A DNA stretch of 64,000 bases from Lepisosteus oculatus (GCF_040954835.1 NC_090705.1:10610001-10674000); one strand, 5' to 3'. Shown: positions 1 to 10,660, numbered from the stretch's first letter. Numbers and translations are program-made. Notes: generated by a model from the sequence alone, not told the origin.

Positions 1-526
1 CAGAAACAGTGCTTGGCTAAGATTGTGTATTATGACATCAGGGCCTAGCAAACATAAAAAGGGTCCGCTCAGCAGATGATGTATGACAGTGAGGCTTCAG
101 AAGCTCAAGACTGAAAATACAGATTTCAATAATCCTCAGTAGAGTCCACTTGCTTTTTGCTAAGAAAATAAATGCACAGTCTATTAACGGTATGAACAGT
201 CCAGCATATTTTACAGGCGTAACTAGGTGTAGCAGTGTGACAGCACACACTGCCAAACTGTTCAAGAGATGTTGTTTTTCCTGTTACGTGTTATTTTAGA
301 TGAAAATGCTATGAAGCATGTTAATCTGTACCACATACACCTTCCCTGGTTTGAATGCATTAATGTTTTCAAGACAAGGCTGTTGTTAGCTAGCTGGTTT
401 TGATTATAGTTTCGCTCCAAGACCTTTTCTATTGCTGGTATACTTAGGTGAGTTGAGTTGAAACCTGTCTCTAATCAATGGGTCATAAAATCTTTCAAAA
501 TCATTTACTCAGAACAGCACTGTTTT
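1..526. other. AT-rich sequence, probably intron of the RNF144-like gene
   Basis: No exon, RNA gene or clear repeat was recognised. The stretch lies downstream of the minus-strand RNF144-like exon, so it is most likely intronic. Confidence 0.4.
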
Positions 527-602
527 TCCCATCCATCCATTTTTTTACCGGTTATCCAGTTCAGGGCTGCGGGGCAGCCAGAGCCTGTTCTGGCAGGCAA
601 TG

Positions 603-604
603 AG

Positions 605-658
<54 letters not shown>

Positions 659-1154
659 TCTCTACACTTATATATCACTTTTCTGGGCACTCCCCTCCAC
701 CACCACCAATGTGCAGCTCCACCTGGATGATGCGATGGCAGCCATAGTGTGCGAGTACACTCACCACACACCAGCTATCAGTGGGGAGGAGAACAGTGAT
801 GAAGCCAGTTTATAGATGGGGATTATTAGGAGGAAATGATTGGTAAAGGCCAACAAGAAATTGAGGTAGCACCCCTACTTTTTTCAGGAAAGTCCCGAGA
901 TTTTGAATGACCACAGAGAGTCAGAACCTCGGGTTTACGTCTCATCCGAAGGACAGCACATCTCTGTCAATATACTGGGGCATTAGGACCCACACAGACC
1001 GCAGGGTGAGCGCCCCCTACTGGCCACACTAACACCTCTTCCAGCAGCAACCTTAGTTTTTCCCAAGAGGTCTCCCATCCAGGTACTGACCAGGCTCACA
1101 CCTGCTTAGCTTCAGTGGGTTGCCAGTTGTGAGCTGCAGGGTGATATGGCTGCT
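603..1154 (-). mobile_element. 5S rRNA-derived SINE with (ATT)n tail
   Basis: Read on the minus strand, positions 1154 to about 1065 resemble the first part of 5S rRNA: GCCATATCACCCTGCAGCTC, then GAAGCTAAGCAGGTGTGAGC and CCTGGTCAGTACCTGGATGG, close to the 5S internal promoter boxes. A body of about 400 bp follows, then a tail ending in (ATT)n at 609-658. A second copy is at 44097-44640, with tail-end fragments at 11905-12035 and 12400-12770. A 5S head with a LINE-like tail is the plan of SINE3-type elements. Confidence 0.75.
609..658. repeat. (TAA)n microsatellite, tail of the 5S-type SINE
   Basis: About 16 uninterrupted TAA units form the 3' tail of the minus-strand SINE. The apparent poly-Asn, poly-Ile and poly-Leu reading frames here are products of this repeat. 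Confidence 0.95.
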
Positions 1155-1558
1155 GGCAGGATACACCCTGGACTGGACGCCAGTCTATCACAGGACAGAT
1201 ACCCAGACACAAACATCAAATAACCTAGCACTAGGACTTTGGACAGTGGGAAGACACTGAAGAGTCTGCAGGAAACATGGGGAGAACATACAAACACCAC
1301 TCAGACAGCTGCCCAGGAACTGAACCCAGGGCTGCAGCTCTGTGAGCTATAAATACTAACCACCCTGCCACCACGCTACCCAATTTTTCAAACCTTATTA
1401 TTAAGTTAACTTTCTAAAATGAGTCTAGAAGCAGCCTACATTATAACACAATAGGCAGGCCATGTGATTTATTGAATGAAACACACCAAACTGTTAGAAA
1501 GCCCTTGGACGTACGCTCAGTGCTGACTCATTCCAGCAGACTAGCTGTCCAGACTTAC

Positions 1559-1693
1559 CGGAGTACAGAAGATGCAGTCGCACATGTGAAGCCTGCTCAT
1601 CTCAGTGGAAGGATACATGCTAAGGCACAGTTTGCAGGTGGTCAGGATCCGAAGTGCCACATCCTCTTGCTCATCAGGACTCATGGCGGACAT
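1559..1693 (-). CDS. RNF144-like RBR E3 ubiquitin ligase, first coding exon (partial gene)
   Basis: The exon runs from 1765 (acceptor TCTGTCTCGCAG on the minus strand) to 1559 (donor GTAAGT). The only in-frame ATGs are at 1693 and 1684, so coding probably starts at 1693 and gives about 45 residues before the splice. The translation ends with CKLC, a 13-residue spacer, then CDCIFCTP. This matches the start of RING1 in RNF144A/RNF144B (CKLC...QCQCIFCT, followed by CLKQY). RNF144 proteins are membrane-anchored RING-between-RING ligases that pass ubiquitin through a catalytic cysteine in RING2. The remaining RING1, IBR, RING2 and transmembrane exons are not visible between 1 and 1558, so they must lie beyond the left edge. 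The paralog cannot be settled from one exon. The family is fairly sure; the exact start is inferred. Confidence 0.72.
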
Positions 1694-1865
1694 GCTGAAT
1701 TCTTGCCTGGTTCCTCTCGGCAAGCCCAGCAACTCGAGAAATTCTGAAACACTACCTCGGCATTCCTGCGAGACAGAAATACGGACCACACGAGCAGCGT
1801 GTGAAAGCCTGCCCCCAAGGAGATATCATAATGCTACGCGTAATCGTCTATCTAAGCTAAAGTAA

Positions 1866-4800
1866 GACTATAAAAGAGGATTAAAGATGCACAGAGCTCC
1901 CTTTTGGAATGAACCAGGATAAAGATTTTTTAAATATAACACAGCAGCTTATTTTCCTCAACTAGAATAGAGAATTTTAATGCCTCCCAGGATTGATATT
2001 GTGATAATTCTATGCTTAACTTTGTACCTACAGAAGATACTAAAAACACACACAAAACGAACTGTGTAGACATATTGTAGTACCTAAGGAACAGGTCATG
2101 GTGAATTCCACACTGAAAAGTTGAGCCCTCAGGTGTAAGTACCAGGTGAGTTTCTTCTTTCCACTTTTCAGTATGAAATTAACCTTTACTTGTTTCTTTG
2201 CAGCCAATGCACACTTATACAGCACCCCACTGAAACTTCTACTGAGTACCTGCACAGTGCAAACGAAACAGTACAGAGACAGCAAAATGAATACAAACAG
2301 TAAAGATCCTGGGCCAGTAGCATGGAGCTTTCTTCTTAGAAATGAGAGACACACCTGTAGATTGCCCTGCAGTAAACGTCAGTTTTTTGTGGAAACATGG
2401 AATTCTGATCTTTCAGCCAGTATTCTGGATTTTTATTCATTTTGTAGGCATCATTTCAATTTTCATCAGTATGATCAAGAAATGTGTTTTTAAACTTTAC
2501 CACTCTGCCTAAACTGTAAGAGAAACCCATGCAGGCTAAAATAGTATTTTAAAATACAACCCATATGAAAGTGAAAATGCAGATTTCCTTAGACAACCAT
2601 CACCCAAGGCTAAAGAAAAATGCTGTCAATTAACTTTTTTTTTACTGGTGAGACCTGTAAAAATGTCCCGTTTTATTATCCCTAGAAGGGTCCCTGTGGC
2701 ACCCCACGCAACAGTAACACATGGTGAACTGTCTCACTTGAGTCATTTGCTTAGTTTAATGTCTGTTTCAGCCACAATGAGAGGAATAAAACAGCTGAAT
2801 ATAACAGCCACATGTCAGTGGAGTATGAAAGGATAAACCAAGAGACAATATTAATTTATCCTAATCCCTGCGAGCATGGTGAATAAAATCATAATCCAGA
2901 CTATGAAATTCACAGAATGATTACTTAGAAAAGTGGTCCTCAATCTGTCATGTCCTTACAGAGCCATGGATAATTTGTGAATAAAGAATAAAAAGACCAA
3001 AACTTTCCTACTGATTGTGTAGCACAACAGTGCAGGCCATGTTCTAAGAATGTCAGGCTCTTAGAATCATTTTGCCCCTTTTATTCTGTCTTTCATTTCC
3101 AGCCTGTGCCCTGCTCTATGCCTGTAGTAACCTGACAGCACCAGACACGAAATCCTAAAGTTCACTGGTTGACTCATCAAGGCGTTGTTGCCTGTTTTCT
3201 CACATTCCCGATCCAGGGAAAGCTCAGGCTCAAACAGGCACAGTGATAGGCAGTCTTAACCAGTAAGGGCGAGCTGCCCAGTCTTTGGATACTAGTGTTT
3301 ACCCTTGATCAGCATTTCTCAAAAGATGTGTCGTGGCACAGCGGTGTATCTTCAGACATTAACGGGTGTGCTGTGGAATTTGGAAAGCTCACACATGAGA
3401 AATATTTTAAATGTCTAAGTCAAATATCGTTTCTATTTACTTTAGGTTTGTGTTGAGTAACCAAAGTGTCGTGTTGCACTATCGGTATATGCACAGGACA
3501 GAGGCCACATTGCAAGACCGGATGCGCCAGACAACTATGTATTTTGCTGCAAACTCAGGTTAAACAGTGAAATAAATTGTGTTTATAGTATTAATAATAA
3601 TGTGCTTGGGCTAGTGACCAGCATGCAGGCGTGTGCCTTAAAAAAATTAAATTCATATACGTGTGCTCTAGGTTAGATAAGGTTGAAAAATACTGCCCTG
3701 GATCAAGAGAGTCCAGTCCTGACTCTGGAGACCTACAAAGTGTGTCTGTGGGTTCTAACTCCAACTCAGCTGTTAATGAGCAAGGCCAGCTGATTACTGG
3801 TTTAACTGGTCCCCTTCAACAGCTTCTGTCAGCTCTTCATGTGCCTGTGCTTTAAAGAGACCTTGAAAATCTGCAGAGACCACAGCTCTCCAGTACCAGA
3901 AAAATTGCAAACCCCTGTTCTAGGAGAATAAAAAAAGGCATTGTGTAATTTGATGAATGATGCTGTAATCACCATAGATTCGAAAGATCATTGCCATAAA
4001 CCACATTAAAGACATTTTTTAAAACAATCCTTTTAAAAGTGTGTTTTTAACATATATCAATGTTAAACATTTCTAAGTCTAAACATTTGCAATAAACACA
4101 CATAAAGAAAACTCTTGTGGAAGCATGTGGAGACTTTCATACTGTATATTCTCATATATTTATGGACAGTATATACTGTAGTAAAAATGTTTAATGTGCA
4201 CCTGAAAAGATGGTGCAATACTACAAAGAAAGACATCTTAAATGTAGATGTATATACTCATTATAAAATGTATTATATGCACGAGAACGATACCATATAT
4301 TAGTGACTAAACTATATTTAAAACCAGAAGTATTTTTAAAATAAATGCCATTATATAAATATTAATACTATAGTTTTATACAGTTCTTGTGATCCCATGG
4401 GATCTCAAAGCCACTTCAGAGATAGATAGAGCAGTAGAGTGCCCACATCCCCTACTGAATTGCTAAAATATTATTGTTGTACTAGTGCACTTTCCCCTTA
4501 CAGAAAATGCATTTGTTCCCCTCATTTTTTTAAATAATGCTCATGTAGACCTCACCTTCAAAATACTTTTCTTTTTTTATTTGCCTTCTAAATAAGCTAC
4601 ACTCTTCGGGAGACCCAATAAACAACAATACCAGTAAGAAAATAAGATACATCTTGGTCACAAAAGAGAAGATCAGTCAGCCCATTCAATTCGTTTGACT
4701 CATAGTTGCTACTGCAAACCATTTCCTGTTGTGACTAAGTGCCATTCAGCTAGATTGATAGGTTATTAGGAAAATACTCATGTCTTGAGATTGGAATAAC

Positions 4801-5417
4801 AGCAAAGATGCCACAAGGAAAAAAAAATGTCAGTTTATCATCTTACAAGCAGCAGCCATTAGAAATGTTAAATCCACATACTCAGTCAACAGCCACAGGC
4901 AAGAGTGAGCTGGTCAGCTCACAGTTTATGGCACAGAACAGAGAGACTGTTGTGCAATGAAGTCTTTTGCTGGAAACGTTTATTTTGTAACATTAACTCA
5001 TTAGCTGATGAATCACTAAAACCTATGTTTAAGGTGTGTTACGTGCACTGTTTTGTTTTTCCAAGGAGAAATAAAGTGTTTCCCCCTTTTCACTGCAGGA
5101 CAGTAACAAAAACAAAAAGCAGGTATCTAATCAGTTTCTGGAAAATCCCACATTTATCTTGTGAATGGACTTCATTCCTCCCAATGGAGATGAGTATATT
5201 TGTAACAAACAGGAGGTCTCAAGTCTAATAGACGTAAACAGAGAAACAGCAAAATGTCAAGCAATTACTGCAGGAGGCACCAATAACTAACGTCCGATTG
5301 AACACACCCCTAGTAGGGGTAGCTGCTGGCTGAGTAGTCTCACTTCTGTGCTCTCGGGCACCACTCTGCACCTATTTTCAGCAGCGTTTTGTATCCATCG
5401 AAAGCAGTAATAAACTG
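1866..5417. other. Probable intron of the RNF144-like gene; mostly unremarkable AT-rich DNA
   Basis: No coding exon was recognised. Two repeat-like pieces stand out: 2098-2210, which shares the AATTCCACACTGAAAAG and CTTTTCAGTATGAAATTAACC ends of the palindromic family described at 21115-21277, and 3690-3930, which resembles the repeat with inverted ends at 22845-23020. Confidence 0.4.
3690..3930. repeat. Short dispersed repeat with inverted ends, diverged copy
   Basis: The left end holds AGTCCAGTCCTGACTCTGGAG and the right end CAGTACCAGAAAAATTGC with CCCTGTTCT. The interior has CTTTAAAGAGACCTTGAAAATC. The same order is seen at 22845-23020, where the inverted ends are clearer. It looks like a small non-autonomous element; no coding capacity is seen. 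Confidence 0.45.
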
Positions 5418-5575
5418 TCTGAGCAGGGAGCTGCGTCAGCTTGCCTTGGCTGCTAAGCAGAAAGTAAAGGTGAATTTGACACTGAAAGGTGAAATAAAGG
5501 CTCAGCGGCTGAAACTTGGGGCGTCTCGTTTCTACTCTCCATTGTGGAGTTAAACCTTTGCTTGTTCCTTAGCAA
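5418..5575. repeat. Diverged copy of the palindromic hammerhead-like repeat
   Basis: The segment keeps GGGAGCTGCGTCAGC, AGTAAAGGTGAATT and the far-end GAGTTAAACCTTTGCTTGTTCC, the two termini of the family represented by 21115-21277. The centre is too altered to show the GAAAC core. Confidence 0.45.
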
Positions 5576-6250
5576 CACACAGCTACTACTATTCTTATTA
5601 CTAAATGTGTTGAGGTGACTGACTCCCTTGTCCATTAAGGCCTTTGCAGGCTGAAACACAAGACACCAGTTCCTAAATCAGAACAACCAATAACATGAGA
5701 ATTATCAATTCTCCTAAATGTGTCCTAAAATGTACCTGTCCTTCATACCGTGTATAAAAATATTATTTTATGTTTCCACGTAGTTAGAATTTTTTTTTTT
5801 TTAGATTTGTATGATCACGCTGACGATCCCCGTCTTAAAAACCTTAAAGCTTTCCAGAACTGGTGCCCCTGATGTCAAAACCGAGGGGGTACGGGGACGT
5901 ACAGTATGCGACAGCAGTGGTCCACTAAACCACCTCTAACCGCAAAGATGAACTGATAGAGCCTGCCCCCCATGTATTATCCAGAACTGTCTGTATTTTA
6001 TGCGAGTGGCTAATCCCATATGTTTGTCCCGGAAAAAAAAAACCCAACAACGTCCATTTCAGGAAGTAGTTCTATTAATAATTGATCACATCTAAAAAAA
6101 AAAGTAGGCAAGGCAAATTTACAAGATCGTACGTACTCACTATCACGTCCCCTTTTTCACCGTATTAAAGCTGTAACGTGATTTTATGTCCCCCCCAACG
6201 AAAAAAAAATAATAATAATGAGGGATTTGCAGACAAACACGAGCTCTTAC

Positions 6251-6610
6251 CTGTACCAGCAATCGGGCTACTTGTTCGGCGTCACCTCTCCTGCCCAGAA
6301 ACCGCGGTGCTTTGGTTTTAATCGCAACCGAGAGCCGAGGATATGAGACAGGCTGCGCCGATGCAGTAAGTACACGGGTAGACTCCCAAACCACCTACAG
6401 AGCACCTCCGACTACCTATCTTTTGGCAAGAACCGCCCATGAGCCTGACAACCTGCGTAAATAAGCCCTTCCTGCTATTTAGAAGCGAGGTGTCGCGTCC
6501 GCAGAGGTGTCTCACGGTTAGCCGGGCTGTAAACTGGGGACACTTCCCGTTTCTCGGTGTATTAAGGAGGACAAGGACTGGACTCTTCGCGGAAATCTGA
6601 ATTTTGGCCA
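6251..6610 (-). other. Probable non-coding 5' exon and CpG-rich promoter of the RNF144-like gene
   Basis: On the minus strand the sequence ends in a strong donor, CAG|GTAAGAG, with the last exon base at 6251. The frame that would join the 1559-1765 exon has a stop just upstream and no ATG, which fits a 5' untranslated exon. The segment from about 6240 to 6680 is richer in CG than its surroundings. The left limit is set by the splice donor; the transcription start is a guess. The assignment to the RNF144-like gene rests on strand, order and distance only. Confidence 0.45.
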
Positions 6611-6611
6611 T

Positions 6612-7783
6612 TTACTCCACGGAGATGACGCAGCCTATTTCACCGGCGTCATACCACAGGCTATCGGGAAGTGCAACCTTTCAGAAGTAAATTCCGAAAC
6701 CGCAGTAATATGACAGAATGTATTCAGTTTATTTAATAGTCTTTGGACACTGGCCCTTCCGATTTATTTCAAACAAGTACTCCCAGAAGAGTAAACGAAT
6801 TGCAAAATGTAACATTTTTTTTGCATCATTAATAGATTAAATAACTTTCCCCACCCTTCGCCTTTTTTTTTACTTTCACCACCTTCTCCAGCAATATTTT
6901 CGTGGGCTGTCAGGTGATTTCCAATACAGGAGCGATTCGCGCAGAATACAGTCTCTGTCGAGTTAATAATTCTACAGTCGTTGCAGTAAATTTGAATTAT
7001 TGGTGTTAGGAATCTGACATTTTTGGCACGCACGTAAAGATCATTTTACTCCAGAGGTTAGGTGTAAAATGCGTGCACGCAGCAGTTTTGTGTTGATTTC
7101 ATTAACCCCATCACCGCCGACACGAAACTGTACAACGTCTGTGTTCCTTTCAACACAAATCAAATTACTATACCTGAACAGCAATGTAAGACAACACCAT
7201 GACAAACAAACGGGGTTCACGGTTCTCTGCTTAGCGCTGGATTTAGAAGCGCAGATGGAAATCTGGATCATACGAATCAGTTCACTTGGCGGGGTAGTAA
7301 GAATTTAAGTGCGAGTGAAAAAGGGGTTACAACACAATTTGGGTCGAATCGGCTTCGGACTTTTCATGCGTCCCCTTTTTTTAAAACGCACGGAACCATT
7401 CGGAACAAAATACCAGCTTTCAAGCAAACGAAAATCGTTGACGATGCATTTCTTGACAAAAACAAAAGGTGAAACGAATCAAAAATTAAAATCCCTTTGT
7501 GGGAAACGTTCCCTTTTGATTCAGAAGTCTTACCAAGACTTCCTACCAAAATTAGCGCAACAGCACCGTTGCTACGTCTCGCCAACAAGGGCTGCCCCCT
7601 ACCCTAACCTTCAGCAGATTTGTGCAGTACTCACTGTAAAGATTTATTACTGGAGCTGTCGGATCAGCTCCCGAGCCACAATGTCACCGAAGAACGGCAT
7701 GAGCTCGCTGTACTTCAGTACGCTAGTAACAGTCACAGCGCCACCCAGCGGAAAGAGGTAATAACACCACCATATAATCACTT
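6612..7783. other. Intergenic sequence with no recognised gene
   Basis: Several short open frames on both strands cross this stretch, but none has a recognisable domain, a convincing splice pattern or consistent codon use. The sequence is mixed in composition with some CG dinucleotides. I see no exon or repeat that I can name. Confidence 0.4.
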
Positions 7784-7850
7784 TTCAATTCAATTCAAGC
7801 TTTATTGTCCCCTAGGGGAAATTTGTTTTACAGCACAGTCAAACACAACA
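7784..7850 (-). repeat. Retroelement 3' tail with GAATTGAATTG terminus
   Basis: The plus strand reads CAATTCAATTCAAGCTTTAT and then TGTCCCCTAGGGGAAATTTG. On the minus strand this is a short AAGCTTGAATTGAATTG terminus, a tail common on fish non-LTR elements and their SINEs. Only the end of the element is recognisable. Confidence 0.5.
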
Positions 7851-7923
7851 CGATGGCAAATAAACATCACCAAAAGGGGAGAGAATACAGTAGTGTTAAA
7901 GGAGATAAGAAACAAGAGACGAG

Positions 7924-8035
7924 GTAGTTCAGGTGGGTAGCTGCGTCAGCATGCGTCGTCGGTGGAGCCTTCTAAACGTTGTGTTTTTTTTCTTCTCTTT
8001 TCAGCATGGAATAAACTAGGTAGTTACTTTGCATT
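7924..8035 (+). repeat. Palindromic hammerhead-like repeat, internally shortened copy
   Basis: It begins CAGGTGGGTAGCTGCGTCAG, has a shortened middle with GGAGCCTTCTAAACGTTGTG, and ends CTTTTCAGCATGGAATAAAC. The left arm that would pair with the right end is deleted. It belongs to the same family as 9012-9168, 21115-21277 and 25691-25790. Confidence 0.6.
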
Positions 8036-8329
8036 GTAATTGCAGTGTGAATGAAATATTTCCTGAGTCTGTTGGTTTTACACCTGGGGGCACAGAGGCG
8101 TCTCCCAGTTGGGAGAAGTGTGAATTCGCAATGGAGGGGGTGAGACACACACTCCCTGATGCTTTTGGCTTTCTTAGTCACCCTCTGTTTGTAAAGGATG
8201 CTCAAGTTGATTTGATTATTCCTGATTGTTTTGCCACTTATATTTACTAATTTAACCAACCTATTACAATGACCGGTACTTTTGTTGCCAAACCAGCAAG
8301 TGAAGCAGTATGATAAGACACTTTCAATG

Positions 8330-8520
8330 AGCTAAAGGAGTGATTTGTGGAAAAGTGTAAGAAAAGTTTTATCTACCTTCAAGTAGCTGAGTTTCCTAAG
8401 AAAGAAGAGTTTCTGTTGGCCTTCTTTATCGAAAGTGCCACAACATTTGTCCCATATTATGTTTTTGTCAATGACCAGTCCCAAGTACTTATAGTCATCG
8501 TAAATTTCAACAGGCAATTT
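8330..8520 (-). pseudogene. LINE reverse-transcriptase C-terminal fragment
   Basis: A minus-strand open frame of about 60 codons contains YKYLGLVIDK, then KEGQQKLFFLRKL and KVDKTFLTLFHKSLL. This is the pattern found after the catalytic region of fish non-LTR reverse transcriptases (YLG near the start, then QQR/KLFFLRKL). The rest of the element is absent. Its clade is not determined. Confidence 0.65.
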
Positions 8521-8599
8521 TCTTTAGTAATGAAAAATTTCTTGCAAGGTGCTATTAAACCCGAGGTAAAGAAGAAAATGCACAGCGCAGCCATGTAAT

Positions 8600-9000
8600 A
8601 TAGTGCTGGAAGTTATCTCCGCCTTATCTGCATGTCATCGGCAAACAAGGAAGCAGGATTATACATTTAACTCAAATAATTCACCGTACATTTTTTTAAT
8701 AGTCTTTTATTAACGGAGATGGTTTTCTCTTTCCATGCGTCTGGCAAGCAGGGATGTGTCCTTCATCAGCATGTGTTTCTTCACAAGCAGGTGAATGTCG
8801 CTCCACTTGACAGTTCATATGCGAACAGCGCTCGTTTTTGCATCAAATAGTTCATCATCTATGCTCAACTTGGATTGTCCCCTTTTCTATATCCCGGGTT
8901 TCTTGACTCCAAGCAAAAGATAAGGGCTCGAAACTGACCTCTTTGCTCCTCGCTGCCTGTATATGCTTTGCATGTGTCCTGCTGTTACGTTTAAGCATAT
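8600..9000. other. Intergenic sequence, nothing recognised
   Basis: No reading frame of interest and no repeat that I can name. It lies between a LINE fragment and a palindromic repeat and may be unrecognised retroelement debris. Confidence 0.35.
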
Positions 9001-9011
9001 CATGTTTCTGT

Positions 9012-9168
9012 CTTAGTAGTTCGTGTAGGTAGCTGCGTCAGCATGCGTAGGCTGCAAAGGAACAAGTAAAGGTTTACTGCTTGCCACAACACCGTGTCAC
9101 ACCTGAAGAAGGCTCCACAGCCAAAACGTTGTTTTTGTTCTCTTTTCAGCATGGAATAAACCTTTACT
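9012..9168 (+). mobile_element. Palindromic hammerhead-like short retroelement, copy with core motif
   Basis: The left end reads AGGTAGCTGCGTCAGCATGC and AACAAGTAAAGGTTTA. The right end reads CTTTTCAGCATGGAATAAAC plus the complementary CCTTTACTTG. Between them is CTGAAGA, a GGCT-CCAC-AGCC hairpin, AAAACGTTG. This is one base from the hammerhead pattern CUGANGA / stem II / GAAAC. The element is flanked by an imperfect direct repeat of TGTTTCTGT (9003-9011 and 9169-9177). It abuts a gypsy fragment on the right. Ribozyme activity is inferred, not shown. Confidence 0.55.
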
Positions 9169-9182
9169 TGTTTCTGTTTTGT

Positions 9183-9650
9183 CTTCAAGTCTGCAATGTT
9201 GTGAAGTGTACATTTGTTAACATGAAGCAATTCTGTAAAACTCTGTAGTGAAAGTTTTCCACCTTCCAGGAAAGCTGTAGTTTTTGTTTTCTGACTTCTA
9301 TCAATTCGTTCGATTTCTCCGTTGGCTTGTGGATAGCACATTGGAGACTTTCTATGCGCAATATTTCTTTCACACCAAAAATGTTCAGACTCTACTAAAA
9401 CGAGAGCCATAGCGGATTCAATCTGACTTGCAATTGTAATAGCTTTTGCTAGTGTCAGGTCAGTTTCTAGAAGCAGCCGTTTTCCGATTCCAGACAAACT
9501 AGTTTTTCCTACCAGCTGATCCCGGATCATATGATCTGCGAAATCTCCATACTCGCATGTTACCATCACCTCTCTCAATGTTGTTACACACCCTGCTCCG
9601 TGGATGCACCACGGATTCTCTCTCCGCCTTTTAAAACATTTTAAAGACAA
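9183..9650 (-). pseudogene. Ty3/gypsy retroelement fragment, gag joined to integrase end by an internal deletion
   Basis: On the minus strand, residues near 9560-9400 read like a fish gypsy gag segment (FADHMIRDQLVGKT, LLLETDLTLAKAITIASQIE). Residues near 9340-9200 carry the integrase signature YPQANGEIER followed by a LEGGKLSLQSF type segment. Protease, reverse transcriptase and most of integrase are missing between them, so the copy is internally deleted and not functional. No LTRs were found beside it. Confidence 0.72.
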
Positions 9651-9834
9651 TCAATATCCATTAACATATGAGCCTCCTTAGATGTGAATAATACGAAGAC
9701 ATGACGCATGCCAACAAGTTAACCATCTATCACATAAACCTGTGGTTGTAATGTATGTAAAATCACCGTGATTGTAAGATCTATGGTTTTTATTTTGTAA
9801 GGCACGTTTTCCTATTCCTTCTCTACGCTGTTGC

Positions 9835-10660
9835 CAAATGCGCAACTGTGGGATACCATCGCGACAAGACCTCCGCAGCATGTCATGATAGGGACCCCAT
9901 TTATATTGCATGTCTATCGCGGCAGTGTATATCACGACTGGCGCCTTGCTTCCATGCCACCCTGGCACCGCTGTCGCAACAAAGGTCTATATCAGGACAT
10001 GATATACCCAGATAGGATGTATTGCAATATATGGACTTTGTGTCGCGACATGGGGTCAGTATGTCCTGTCAGGGTATGTCTTATCGCAACAGACGGACTC
10101 CATGTCGCGACATGGGGGCGGGGCTTTTGGTCGGGTATGTCATATCGCGATATAGGGCCTTTCATGTCGCGACATGGGGCGGGGCATTTTTGTTGGGGGT
10201 ATGTCATATCGCGATATGCGGGCTTCATGTCGCGACATTGGGGATGAGCGTTTTGGTTGGGCATGTCATATCGCGATATAGAGCCTTTCATGTCGCGACA
10301 TAGGGGAGGGCGTTTTGGTGGGGGTATGTCATATCGCGATATGCGGGTTTCATGTCGCGACATGGGGTGGTCGTTTTATCGGCGGTACGCCATATCGCGA
10401 TATGCGGGCTTCATGTCGCGACATGGGGGTGGTCGTTTTATCGGCGGTACGCCATATCGCGATATGCGGGCTCCATGTCGCGACATGGGGGTGGGGGCAT
10501 TTTGTCGGGGTATGTCATATCCTGATATTTGGACTTAACGTCGCGATTGTGGCGCCATGACAGTGGTGTGCCGGTCGCAGTAGGTATCGCGATGTGATCG
10601 TGGTCCGCGCACTCCTGTCGTGACATGCTATCGGAGTCGTGAATGCGCTGTAGATGGCAT
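9835..10660. repeat. Tandem array of about 62-63 bp units carrying paired CG palindromes
   Basis: The palindrome CATATCGCGATAT recurs at 10141, 10205, 10267, 10330, 10391 and 10453, with a decayed copy at 10516, giving spacings of 61-64 bp. Each unit also holds a second palindrome, ATGTCGCGACAT, about 25 bp later, then a G-rich run of GGGG type. Units to the left (from about 9980) and right of this core are progressively diverged. Reading frames on both strands here are by-products of the repeat. No known satellite was recognised. Confidence 0.9.

Larger units (their letters stand above)
527..1380 (-). repeat. tRNA-derived SINE (family 1), split by a nested 5S-type SINE
   Basis: The two outer pieces, 527-602 and about 1155-1380, together look like one minus-strand copy of the repeat seen whole at 20163-20515. 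The left piece holds the 3' end (ATCCATCCATTTTT, then the CCAGAGCCTG type segment). The right piece holds the rest, with ACACCCTGGACTGGACGCC, GGGGAGAACATACAAAC and the tRNA-like GAACCCAGGG box. A 5S-derived SINE (603-1154) interrupts them. The host order resumes after the insertion, so the outer copy is older. Confidence 0.75.

Noticed and set aside
458-815. Open frames with poly-Asn, poly-Ile and poly-Leu
   Set aside because: Produced by the (TAA)n tail of a SINE.
1065-1154. 5S rRNA gene
   Set aside because: Only the first part of 5S is similar and it runs into a SINE body with an (ATT)n tail.
6143-6394. Coding N-terminal extension of the RNF144-like protein from the upstream exon
   Set aside because: The frame is open into the next exon, but it begins right after a TAG and has no ATG, so it is treated as untranslated.
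9831-10538. Several overlapping open frames of 80-140 codons on both strands
   Set aside because: By-products of the 62-63 bp tandem array; the proteins are just the repeat translated.
9980-10560. CRISPR-like array
   Set aside because: The units are contiguous tandem copies with no unique spacers, and the window is vertebrate DNA.
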